Assembly (NCBI GenBank): GCA_905221605.1
Contig: CAJNDS010000990.1
Span: 12,501-76,500, forward strand
Direction of reading: 5' to 3'
DNA from: Symbiodinium natans
Lineage: Eukaryota; Sar; Dinophyceae; Suessiales; Symbiodiniaceae
Length of the DNA stretch: 64,000 bases
Positions 24,201 through 33,249 of the stretch are shown piece after piece. Below the pieces are notes generated by a model. The model did not search any database. It was not told the DNA's origin and worked only from the letters and a program-made list of their open reading frames with translations. Made by a program: the position numbers and the translations under genes. Numbering within the stretch: position 1 is the stretch's first letter; every line of letters starts with the position of its first letter.

Positions 24201-24679
24201 AAGAACTTTGACCATAGCTGAAATGATGTCCCGTCCGTTCGGCCTCCCTGTACCCCAGGCTTTGAAGCCCGCTAACCCGCCCTACACTGATCGTGGTCTT
24301 ATAAATGACCGAAATGTTACGTACATAAAGAAGTGCGTATATATATATATATATTATATTCGCCTCGGCTTCCTGCCGAGAAGCGTCTGGAACAAGCAGA
24401 CCCGGATCGGGCCTCCTTCCCCCTAACCCAACCCTTCCCCATGCCAAATTTTTCCCCCCCCCCCCCCGGCCCTGTGGGACCCCCCCCAATCCCTTGGAGG
24501 GGCTGCAAACCGATGCCGTGGAGGGTCCCGCTTGTCGGTGGCTCCCACAGGGGGAGTGCCTCAAAAACCCCCTCCCTTTTTTTGCGAAACCCTCTTTCCT
24601 CCTTTCCTGTCCTGGGGCCGGCCCGGCTGCCGAGGCGGCGCGCGCAAGCGTTTACAATTATACATACACGCATTTTTCG

Positions 24680-24915
24680 GACTTATGACTATTCTTGCTA
24701 TTCTTACAGATATCAACGCTCTTACAATTGTTTCTGTCCTTATGATTATGACTACCATTGATACTGTACGCTTCTTACTACTACTATTATTGCTGTCATT
24801 GCTAAAAGTACTATTATTACTATGATTACGGTGATTACTATGAACTCGATTATTACAATTACTCTTCTTATTGTTACTATTGTTACTGTTATTCTTGTTT
24901 GTATGTTTATTAATT
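24680..24915. repeat. degenerate TTA/CTA trinucleotide block
   Basis: Loose ATTACT-type triplets, open in several frames because of composition. A protein-like + frame (RMTKYYAPEALNLWDSV) follows at 24940-25070, but the minus strand is open too. Confidence 0.6.
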
Positions 24916-25174
24916 GCTGTACACCCAGATCCTGCGAAACGCATGACGAAGTACTACGCCCCAGAGGCTTTGAATCTGTGGGACTCAGTGCTTCGCACGT
25001 TTGAGGGTCAATTGGCTTCCATTGCAGGGACTTACCCGCTCAAAACCTTGTCTGTCCCCAGCGCCTCATTGGGTTTTTTAGGGTTTAGGGTTTAGGGCCT
25101 AGGGTTTAGGTTTAGGGTTAGGAAGTTTGTGGGGTTGAGGAAGTTCTCAGGGTTTTAGGGGGTTTACAGCCCAG

Positions 25175-25266
25175 TCCCGATGGGAGCCTGCTAGGCGAAG
25201 GCAGCTGCCAAAGATGCCAGTGGACCAGCGCGCAATATCGGACAGGTCATAGCCCAGCCAGTACCT
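25175..25266 (-). CDS. exon island
   Basis: Minus-strand frame RYWLGYDLSDIARWSTG followed by SCLRLAGSHRDW, with acceptor GGTCAAG and donor GCT|GTAAAC. Aromatic-rich globular sequence; family not recognised. Confidence 0.5.
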
Positions 25267-25673
25267 TGACCCCGCCTAAACTCTAGATGTCCTTGTTCGA
25301 GAATCCCCACCCTAAACGGAAGCCGCTGGACACAGTTGTGCAGTCACCCTTGGCCCTTGAAGATCCCTAAAGCCCCTTAGCAGGGCTGAGGGACCTGAAA
25401 ACCCCAAAACCCTCCACCTTGGACTTCAGCAGGAGCTCTCCTAAACTAGCACCTACAAAGGCCCCCCCCACCCCCGCCGGTTAAGAACAGCCCCAGTTGC
25501 CTTGTCAATTTCTTTGCGGTCTGAGGAGGGTTTAAGGGTGAATTAGGGTTTAGGGTTTCGGGTGCACAAGAGTTCAGGGTTGAAGAAATTTAGGTGCAGG
25601 CTCCGCCACCCATAAACCCCTAACCCTAAACCCTAAACCCCAAACCCCAAACCCTAAACCCTAAACCCTAAAC

Positions 25674-25767
25674 CTTTAAGCATTCTAAGCATGCCAGGCT
25701 TCCAGAGGCTGGTGGTCTCATACGAGCTACGACCTCGGTTGCAAGGCTTTAAGCGCTGAGCCGCCAG
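25674..25767 (-). CDS. exon with telomere-repeat acceptor and donor
   Basis: 94 nt. Acceptor AACCCTACAG, donor AAAG|GTTTAGGGTTTAGGG. It encodes LAAQRLKPCNRGRSSYETTS and ends WKPGMLRMLK. Both splice sites are formed by telomere-like repeat units, making this the clearest example of the repeat-bounded exon pattern. Function unknown. Confidence 0.6.
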
Positions 25768-26435
25768 CTGTAGGGTTTGGGGTTTAGGGTTTAGGGTTTA
25801 GGGTTTAGGGCTTAGAGTTCAGGCCGTAGCTTGTAGGGCATAGGGTTATTCGGATACAGGGCTTGTCAAGGAGAGAGCTGCACCCGGGGAGTTGGCTTCA
25901 AGAACTCAAGGTTGGACTTAGGATGGTTTTTGGTGGCTGAGTGCTGAGTTCTGTCTCAATCCTAATACTTTAGGTCTAAACTAACCCCTAAACACGGCGT
26001 AAGCAAGCCCTGGGAAAGCCCGTCATCCACTGCCGCCCCAAAGACCAAGGGATTGTGGGCGTTAAGGGCTGCCCCTAAACCCGCCTGTCGGAGTGAGAGC
26101 ATTGCAAGATGCTCTAGCCCTAAGGGGCCCTAAGGGGGCCCTAAGGGGGTTTTGAGGCTTCAGGGTTAGAGTGCGCAGGGCTTTATAAGGGTCGGCGCTT
26201 TCCAGAGAAATACGAACCTTAGAAGGTTTATAGGGTGGTTTAAGGTTTGAGAGGGTTGCGCTGCACTTAATCGGGTTTGGAGGGTTTAGGGGTTGAGACT
26301 TCGCCCCAACCCAAACCCCCCCGCCCCAACTCCCCCCCCCTCCCCAGTCTACCAAACCAAGCCTAAAGCCTAAAGCCTAAACCCTAAACCCTGGGTTCTG
26401 GGTTGAAAATTTAAAGGGCTCAACCCTGCTGCCCA

Positions 26436-26520
26436 CTCTGCACAGGGGCTGATGTGCCGCGTCTTGCCGCCGCACTGATACCTCACCAGCACTTGCAGAC
26501 TGACACATGGGCTTGGAAAC
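26436..26520 (-). CDS. exon island
   Basis: Minus-strand frame SLQVLVRYQCGGKTRHISPC. Cysteine-bearing; could belong to an extracellular module. Borders not resolved. Confidence 0.35.
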
Positions 26521-26739
26521 CCTAAACCCTAAACCCTAAACCCTAAAGGCCCTAAACCCTAAACCCTAAACCCTAAACCCTAAACGCTAAACCCTAAACC
26601 CTAAACCCTAAACCCAAGGGTTGAGGGTGTGGGGGGGGGGCATAAGGACCGTGTCGGGGCATGATGCAAAGTCGACTCCTCGGGATCTCTTCCCCACTCC
26701 CAAGTGCGGAGGTCGCAGGGCGACTCGTTGATTGGACTA

Positions 26740-26890
26740 AAAATATAAATAGTAATGAACAACAAAAACACATAAATGAGAAACCATTTTTTTAATAAAC
26801 AAATAAATAATACAAATATAAATATAAATAAATAAATAAATAAATAAATATATATATATATATATATACGTTTCTATGTTTCCTATTGTT
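26740..26890. repeat. AT-rich block
   Basis: AAATAT and TA repeats; no gene. Confidence 0.85.
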
Positions 26891-27173
26891 TATTGAGGGT
26901 GGTTACTATGGGGGCATCATGTCGGTTATTTTGCTGGCTTCTGTGTCCTAGTTGGCTGAAGTTTCAGTGGGGGGGGCGGGAGCGCGGCATCCTGGCCAAC
27001 CGGAACTCCCCTGTGGACCCCCGTAAACCACCCTGGTGAGATTCTCAAAATTAGGCTCCCTTTTCTAGGTACCCCAAACATTAGGGCCGCCTTAAAACAT
27101 GGTAGCGACCCGCCGGAAGACCCTAATTTAGGGAAGTGACCACATGATCATTCGAGACTGCCAACAGCCATCA

Positions 27174-27357
27174 CTTGGGATGTTCCCCTAAGGATTTTTC
27201 CTTCCATGTGCTTAAGAACACCAAAAGACAAATCCCTATACTACTCTCAAGAAGGAAGAATACTTTTCTATTTTTTCGGGGTTCTTATGCAATTAGTAGA
27301 AGAAGGGGTACTATGATCCTCATTCAGGACTGGTAGTATAAGGGGGAGCATCCCAAG
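27174..27357. mobile_element. MITE copy 3, long form
   Basis: Same terminal repeats as the other copies but 184 bp. The extra internal segment (about 27245-27310) recurs at 57275-57330 without the MITE ends. Confidence 0.7.
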
Positions 27358-27359
27358 CC

Positions 27360-27450
27360 GGCACCAGGGCCAAGTTGCATGTCGCGAATCTGCCGGAAGT
27401 CGCTCTGCGAGGGATAGTTGCCTCGCTGGATGCAACAGGGCGCATTTGGG
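27360..27450 (-). CDS. exon island
   Basis: Minus-strand frame with CCIQRGNYPSQSDFRQIRDM. Its lower-coordinate end abuts the MITE at 27174-27357. Function not recognised. Confidence 0.45.
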
Positions 27451-27544
27451 GTCCTTCGGGCCCGAAACCCGAAAAGGATTTAGGGCTTAGGGTGTAGGGT
27501 TTCAGGGCTTAGGGTTTAGGGGCCCGAAACCCTAAACCCTAAAC

Positions 27545-27685
27545 TGTTGCTTGTTCTGCTGCAAGCTCGTTGGGCACGCGTGGCATTAGGTGCAAGGTCC
27601 TCAGGGCCTCCAGCCTCTGAAGCCTTTTGGGCCGTCCCTTCTTAAGGGCTATCTTCAGGACACGCAGCCTTATTCTTGTTGGGGA
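27545..27685 (-). CDS. exon with telomere-repeat donor
   Basis: 141 nt, exactly 47 codons, phase 0 at both ends. Acceptor CCCCAAAG; donor ACA|GTTTAGGGTTTAGGG. It encodes a basic leucine-rich segment including RIRLRVLKIALKKGRPKR and LEALRTLHLMPRVP. No stop in frame and both borders abut telomere-like repeats, so this is one of the clearest exon models here. Function unknown; it follows the astacin exons on the same strand. Confidence 0.6.
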
Positions 27686-27756
27686 CTTTGGGGTTTAGGG
27701 GTTTAGGGTCTATAGGGTTTAGGGACTATGGGGTTTAGGGCTTCGGGCCCAAGTGG

Positions 27757-27845
27757 AGGACCTGGCCCTTCAAGGCCGGGTGGCGCTGGCCCATGTCGTT
27801 GTTGTACACCGCTTTCTGGGCGGACTCGATCCGGTTGTTCCTGGG
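27757..27845 (-). CDS. exon island, possible astacin C-terminal part
   Basis: Minus-strand open frame NNRIESAQKAVYNNDMGQRH, preceded by CCCAG. The GQR could correspond to the C-terminal G-x-R...LS region of astacins, but the match is weak. Confidence 0.45.
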
Positions 27846-28189
27846 TTTAGGGTTTAGGGTTTAGGATAGTTTAGGGTTTAGGGTTTAGGGTTACACGAAC
27901 CTGGCGGAAAGCTCTGGCTTTCGACCCCTCAACACCCTCAACCTCCTCAACGGCCGTAAACCATAAATAGTGAACGGAGTTCTTTGGTGTTGGTGGGCGT
28001 TGTGGGCTTCGTGGCCTAAACCCTAAACCCTGAACCCTAAACCGCAGGTTGGGGGGTGCGACTTTGGATTTTGGCGGTGGTTTCGGGTAAAGGCCTCAAG
28101 GCCTCGGATGCCGCGAACCGTGGTTCAAGATGGTATAGGGCATGTTAGGGGTCAGGGTGGATGCCAAAGGGCTTATTGGGGGTTGGGGT

Positions 28190-28680
28190 GTATAGGGGCT
28201 CGTGGATGATTCGAGATGGGTCGTCTCGTGAAAGTGGGGTTTTCTCGGGGCCGTACCATTTTTTCAGTGGTAAGGACTGGAAAGGAAAGGCTTGTTTGGG
28301 AAGCTGCTGCAACTACTTCTGGCAGAGCATAGAAACTCGTGCGGGTTTGCATGCGGAATGAACGCTGACATGCCCAACATCTTTTGCGCGGTAGAGCAAC
28401 AACACTACAAAATTGCAGCCTTCTAGGCAGGCTCACGGAGGTATGAACTCGTGAAGGCGCGTCTTGAAGCAGACACGTGATCTTTGTGGCGCATGTTGTA
28501 GAGGAAACAAACGCATGTTCGCAAAAAGCGTGAATGCTTGCGACAGCGCGTCTGGTTGCAAAAACGTCAAACATCCTTGTGAACAGTGCTTTGGGCATGG
28601 GTGCCATGTGAATGGACGCCGCTCCTCGAACACCCTTCAAACTCGAGAATTTTCACGGAAAACAACATGGCGTACTACGA
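28190..28680. other. 490 bp of unique DNA with overlapping ORFs
   Basis: Free of telomere-like repeats. The minus strand has a 155-aa ORF and the + strand a cysteine-rich frame (CGACCRGNKRMFAKS). The + frame continues with MAYYERWSNSMRDTSPPNSF at 28667-28810. I cannot decide which, if any, is real. Confidence 0.3.
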
Positions 28681-28870
28681 ACGGTGGTCCAACAGCATGC
28701 GCGACACATCTCCACCAAATTCCTTCTGCTTTGCTGCAGGAGGGGTCTCACTGAAGTGGTGGGAGGGGAGAATGGGCGCGAAATTGGGAGCTATCCAAAG
28801 CCGTGAACGCAAAAATCCTTCAGCTTGCCCCCTAAGCCCGAAACCCCAAACCCTAAACTCAGAACACTTT

Positions 28871-28946
28871 TTATAGCCATGGGTCCCCTGGGAGTAGTGC
28901 ATGATGGAGCCATAGTCATATGGGCTGTAACCTGACCTCTGGTCAC
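28871..28946 (-). CDS. astacin Met-turn exon (SIMHYS)
   Basis: About 76 nt, acceptor GTGGCAG. It encodes GYSPYDYGSIMHYSQGTHGY. The SIMHY sequence with upstream YDYG is the methionine-turn signature of astacins, placed correctly after the HELGH exon. The donor is uncertain. This exon and the HELGH exon are the strongest domain evidence in the window. Confidence 0.7.
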
Positions 28947-29688
28947 CTGCCACGACAGATGTTGGCGCCGTAGGGCCCCTAAAGAGTAGTTTCGGCACGG
29001 AGGGATTGCCTAAACCTCAAAGTCAAGCTTCCTATTTTGGGGTTGCGGGCTGAGGGCTTGTAGTCACGGGTTTACTGACGGTGTTTTCCCTAGAGAATCA
29101 AGGTCCCTGCCCTACAGTGTGTATGTATGATATGTGTATATGTACATGTATATGTATATGTGTATGTGTATGTATATGTTTATGTATATGTGTATGTATA
29201 TGTATATGGAAATGTATATGTATGTGTGTATGTATATTTGTATGTATATGTAGATGTATGTGTAGATTGAGATATATGGAATACATGTGTATATATATAT
29301 ATATGCATATCCACACATACAAAAACATATACAAGTACATATGTGCAAGAATACCAAGGCGCACATGTGAACAACAAATATAGAGATATGCAGGGTCGCT
29401 GCCCGAAGGTCCCCAGGGTTGGGGTATTGGGATTAGGGTTACTCAGGCTTTCAGGCCTCCCAACTCAAAGGATCTACCCATCTAGCCGTAGCACATCACA
29501 CGCTTAGAAGCCCAACAAGGCTCCACAGCAAGTACTGTAGAGCCCAGGTGCTTGCGGAACAGGTATCCGGATGCTCAAAAGCCCTAAACCCCAAAAGTAC
29601 CTACCGGGGCCCTCAAAACCTGAACCCCCAAAAAAGGCAATCATAACCAACTCCCCCCCCCCCCCCCCCCCCCCCTCCCAGCCCATGC

Positions 29689-29734
29689 CTGCTCCCTGGT
29701 AGTTCGAGCCCATGTAAGCATTCACGTCTGGCTC
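29689..29734 (-). CDS. astacin-like exon before the Met-turn
   Basis: 46 nt with a strong acceptor (pyrimidine tract then TGCCCAG) and a GC-type donor (GCAG|GCATGG). It encodes EPDVNAYMGSNYQGAG. Splicing to 28946 restores a frame reading NYQGAGDQRSGYSPYDYGS across the junction. A long poly-C run follows in the intron. Confidence 0.55.
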
Positions 29735-30110
29735 CTGGGCACGAGGAAGAATCGGGGTCTGAGCCTCATCCTTCGGTTCTTCTTCTTTTGTCTTGTTTTC
29801 GTATTGTAATTTGATACCTTTTTGCTTTTTTTTTTTGGGGGGGGGGGGTAAGGTTTAATTAGGGGTTAGGGTTTAGGTTTTGGGGTTTCGGGTTTCGGGT
29901 TCAGGGCTTTGGGGTGAAACATTGGGACAGGGGCTCACGTCAGTGGTTTTCCTCCACCCTCCCCCCTATGTAGTAAATTATAGTTTTATGTTCTTCGCGT
30001 ATGTTACTGTAGAGTGCAATTGTGCTGCATTATGGTATGCTATACGTGGTAGCCCGGTAACCTTTTTTTATTAAGGGCACCCTTTTGGGGGTTGGTTACT
30101 TTACAGGGAA

Positions 30111-30184
30111 TTGGGATGTTCCCCCTTGTACTAACAGTTCTTAATAGAGATGATGGTACCCCCTATTGAAATCCCTATTCGGGA
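30111..30184. mobile_element. MITE copy 4, truncated
   Basis: Left end TTGGGATGTTCCCCCTTGTA and body present; the right end is replaced by CCCTAAA-type sequence after ATCCCTATTCGGGA. Confidence 0.7.
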
Positions 30185-30335
30185 CCCTAAACCCCAAAAC
30201 AGGTGCAGGAAGGCCCGGGGCAGCAAACTTGAAACCAGAAGCGCTGAACCCTGGACACCCTCAACTCCATAGCTCCGAAGCCCTAACTAAGCCCCAAGCC
30301 CCACCTCAAACACCTACTCTTGGTAGGCTACGGCC

Positions 30336-30476
30336 CCTAACTCCTAACCCCTAACCCCTAAACCCTAAACCCTAAACCCTAAACCCTAACCCCTAACCCC
30401 TAACCCCTAACCCCTAACCCCTAACCCCTAAACCCTAAACCCTAAACCCTAAACCCCAAACCCCAACCCTAAACCC
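30336..30476 (+). repeat. CCCTAAC/CCCTAAA mixed array
   Basis: Blocks of CCCCTAAC alternate with CCCTAAA. Confidence 0.8.
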
Positions 30477-31050
30477 TACCCTGTTTGCAGCAGCTTATAA
30501 GAGTAGGTCATGCCTGGGGGTGCTGAGGGTAAAGCCCTTGACATTCCGTACCCCAAACCCGTAACAGAAAAACAATGGGTTTAAGGGTTTAGGGTTTGGG
30601 GGTTTAGGGTTATAGGGGCATAGGGGTTTAAGGTTTAGGGTTTAGGGCAGTTCGCCCGAAGCACTACTCTATGTCTCACGATAGCTCAGAAGCGCATCGG
30701 TGTACCACAGAAGCCATAGGGTGTGGGGGCTTAGGTGTTTGGGGTTTAAGGGGTTTAGGGGGTTTCGGGTGATTGAGGGCTTGCACCTGAACCGGACCTG
30801 AACCGGTCAGGCCTAAAGGCTTTTAAGCCTAAGTTGCATCATCACTGAGTCAAGTATAGGGTACTGTTTAGGGGGCTCTCCTTTTTGGATCCTCCCGGGG
30901 TCTGGCACGGCTTAGGACACACAGACACACACCCACACCCCTGCTGTCAAGTTGATGATCATCTTAGGGCTAAAGCACTCCGAAATATATTCCTAAGGCT
31001 GATCCTCTGAAACCCAAGAAGGCAACTATACCAACATGTTCCAAGGTCCT

Positions 31051-31195
31051 ACCCTAAACCCTAAACCCTAAACCCTAAACCCTAAACCCTAAACCCTAAA
31101 CCCTAAACCCTAAACCCTAAACCCTAAACCCTAAACCCTAAACACTAAACCCTAAACCCTAAACCCTAAACCCTAAACCCTAAACCCTAAACCCT
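31051..31195 (+). repeat. CCCTAAA array, left flank of element
   Basis: About 20 nearly perfect telomere-type heptamers, one variant (ACACTAAAC). Same orientation as the right-flank array, so this is an interstitial array split by the element rather than a chromosome end. Confidence 0.9.
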
Positions 31196-31203
31196 ACAGG
31201 AGA

Positions 31204-31222
31204 GGACGCTGTGGACGCTTGT
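31204..31222 (+). repeat. left terminal inverted repeat
   Basis: GGACGCTGTGGACGCTTGT, an exact reverse complement of 37133-37151. It contains a short internal direct repeat (GGACGCT twice). Confidence 0.85.
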
Positions 31223-31253
31223 TTCTTGTGTTACATACAAGCGTCCACAGCGT
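31206..31253. repeat. TIR-derived hairpin at left end
   Basis: The TIR sequence is followed 14 bp later by its own inverted copy (31237-31252), giving a 17-bp perfect stem with a 14-nt loop. The right end has only one copy, so the element ends are asymmetric. Confidence 0.8.
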
Positions 31254-31275
31254 TATTTTTGAACAGCCCACCCCA

Positions 31276-31848
31276 ATTATTAATATTATTAATAATTGGG
31301 GGCCTGCTCGTAAGAATAAGATTGCCCCAGGGAATTTCTTCCGAGCACCCTCCTCACCACCCACCATTATTAATATTATTAATAATGGGTGGTGGCGAGG
31401 GGAGATGCTCGGAAGAACTTCCCTGAGGCAATCTTATTCGTACGAGCAGGGCCAGGATTATTAATATTATTAATAATTGGGGGCCTGCTCGTAAGAATAA
31501 GATTGCCCCAGGGAATTTCTTCCGAGCACCCTCCTCACCACCCACCATTATTAATATTATTAATAATGGGTGGTGGCGAGGGGAGATGCTCGGAAGAACT
31601 TCCCTGAGGCAATCTTATTCTTACGAGCAGGGCCAGGATTATTAATATTATTAATAATTGGGGGCCTGCTCGTAAGAATAAGATTGCCCCAGGGGATTTC
31701 TTCCGAGCACCCTCCTCACCACACACCATTATTAATATTATGAATAATGGGTGGTGGCGAGGGGAGATGCTCGGAAGAACTTCCCTGAGGCAATCTTATT
31801 CTTACGAGCAGGGCCCGGATTATTAATATTATTAATAATTGGGGGCCT
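31276..31848. repeat. 181-bp tandem palindromic units (iteron-like)
   Basis: Three full units with exact 181-bp spacing (starts 31276, 31457, 31638) and a partial fourth at 31819. Each unit is itself a near-perfect foldback: an arm running CCTGCTCG...GAGCACCCTCCTCACCACCCACC is followed by its reverse complement. An AT-rich core containing ATTAATATTATTAAT lies both at the centre and at each unit border, so it occurs seven times. Units differ at only a few positions. The layout resembles binding sites or a replication origin for the element's own proteins; that role is inferred. Confidence 0.85.
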
Positions 31849-32222
31849 GTCTGTATGAAATAAAGTATTTTATTGAACCCCTAAACTGAACCTTAGAGTA
31901 GGGCCGCTATCGCCCTGAGGTATCTCGGCTGCAGATTGGCGAGACTTGGCTTGCGGATACATGTGCAAATATATGTGTATATCTATATATTTATGTATAC
32001 ATAGCTTCCAGTAAATCCAGCTAAAATATCTGAATGAGTATGAAATCCTTGATGAGTGAGTTCTGATTCCGAACGCGTGTCCCATTGCTGACATCTTTTG
32101 GTGAGCATTTGGGTGTGTGCCATGTATATGCAGAATCATTTGCAGTCATGCGCCACCTATCTTGACTGTCTCAGCTCGAGCAAGCTTATTATCCTTCACA
32201 TTCCTGTAGACCGGCCTGCATC
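31849..32222 (+). promoter_or_regulatory. spacer upstream of ORF1
   Basis: About 370 bp without a convincing ORF. Positions 31914-31965 resemble 37038-37090 near the right end in the same orientation (shared CTCGGCTGCA and GACTTGGC). An AT-rich stretch at 31975-32005 follows. It probably holds the promoter or 5' leader of the ORFs, but no defined motif is visible. Confidence 0.4.
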
Positions 32223-33044
32223 ATGCAGTCCATCAAAGTAATCGGTGATGCAGTGTTTGATGGAGAAAGAGTCATGCTGGCGCTGGAGCCTACACATCCA
32301 GCTCCAGGGCGTCGTGACGGGAACCCACATGATCAACCACCCAATGCTGCAGAGCTTGTCGAGTCGATCCGTCAGGGAGAAGTACCTTGCCATCCTACGC
32401 GCGTGCCCGTGTCCATACAGCAGATTCAAGTCTTGATCAACAACGTCAAGACGAAAACGCAGCTTCGTGGATCCAATCAAATATGGTCCTCTGCAGCTCA
32501 AGAGAGCCTGCTGACAACTCTCTCCAAGCCAAAACGACTTGCAAATGGTCGTGCTACAGTGACGAAGGGACAGGCCATTACGAACGGTGAAGAGATCACC
32601 AACCCAGCAGTTGCATCCATCACGAACGGTGAAGAAATCATCAACCCAGCAATGGCATCAATGGATGCCTGCCCGGAAGAACCGCCTATCCTTGTCGTCG
32701 GCAACGCTGGCCATGAGACAGCTGTCAGTGAGGATGTCACCCACAAGCGCCCACATGTTGACAACGACAATGTGGACAACTCCGGAAACACGCACAGCAA
32801 GAAGTCCAAAAACGGCGTGAATGACACAGAGACTGATGACAACAAGTCCCACCAGGATGTGAAGGACGATGTGGCTGAGGTTACGAATAAGAGTAGTTCG
32901 CCGTCTTCGTCTTCCTCAAGCTCCTCTTCCTCGTCGACGCCTAAGGCCGAACTGAGGCGCCGCATCCTTACACTCCAGAGCGACCTCGAAGAGGTTACGA
33001 GGGACTTGTATCTAGCCAATGATACCCTCGGACTGAATATGTAG
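32223..33044 (+). CDS. element ORF1: low-complexity, coiled-coil protein
   Basis: 273 aa from ATG 32223; no recognised domain. The N-terminal 110 residues look globular. Then comes a tandem 14-residue repeat (ITNGEEITNPAVAS followed by ITNGEEIINPAMAS), an acidic/polar stretch with a possible bipartite nuclear signal (HKRPHVD ... HSKKSKN), a serine run, and a C-terminal helix rich in heptad leucines (LRRRILTLQSDLEEVTRDL) likely to form a coiled coil. It is the first of three co-oriented ORFs, 205 bp upstream of ORF2. A DNA-binding or scaffolding accessory role is a guess from context. The TGA/TAA-free frame and non-repetitive codon use support a real gene. Confidence 0.65.
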   Translation: MQSIKVIGDAVFDGERVMLALEPTHPAPGRRDGNPHDQPPNAAELVESIRQGEVPCHPTRVPVSIQQIQVLINNVKTKTQLRGSNQIWSSAAQESLLTTLSKPKRLANGRATVTKGQAITNGEEITNPAVASITNGEEIINPAMASMDACPEEPPILVVGNAGHETAVSEDVTHKRPHVDNDNVDNSGNTHSKKSKNGVNDTETDDNKSHQDVKDDVAEVTNKSSSPSSSSSSSSSSSTPKAELRRRILTLQSDLEEVTRDLYLANDTLGLNM

Positions 33045-33249
33045 GCCAAGCACATAGCAATCTTGCGGATTACGCAAACGGTGCACTACTACAAGGAAAA
33101 AAAGGCCTGAGCGATATGCAGTGACCGAGCACCTTGTGCATATACTCACATGCTCTAGTCCCACATATATTCTGCTGTCACCTCGGTATCAAGTTCGTCT
33201 GTAGCGTCGTGCCGTGTAGTAGTCCTTCTCGCCTGCATTCGTCAGCAGC

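Noticed and set aside
24317-24761. ORFs of 118-142 aa
   Set aside because: Poly-C and trinucleotide composition keep frames open on both strands; no protein-like conservation visible.
29081-29383. ORFs in the GTATAT-rich stretch
   Set aside because: Tandem TGTATA-type microsatellite gives open frames on both strands.
31211-31729. Several 64-81 aa ORFs in the 181-bp array
   Set aside because: Both strands of a palindrome give mirror ORFs; the array is structural, not coding.
31870-32139. 89-aa minus ORF in the element leader
   Set aside because: AT-rich region, no motif, no conserved features; probably chance.
32196-33055. Minus-strand ORFs opposite element ORF1 (101 and 185 aa)
   Set aside because: Shadows of ORF1; composition reflects the complement of the serine and acidic codons.
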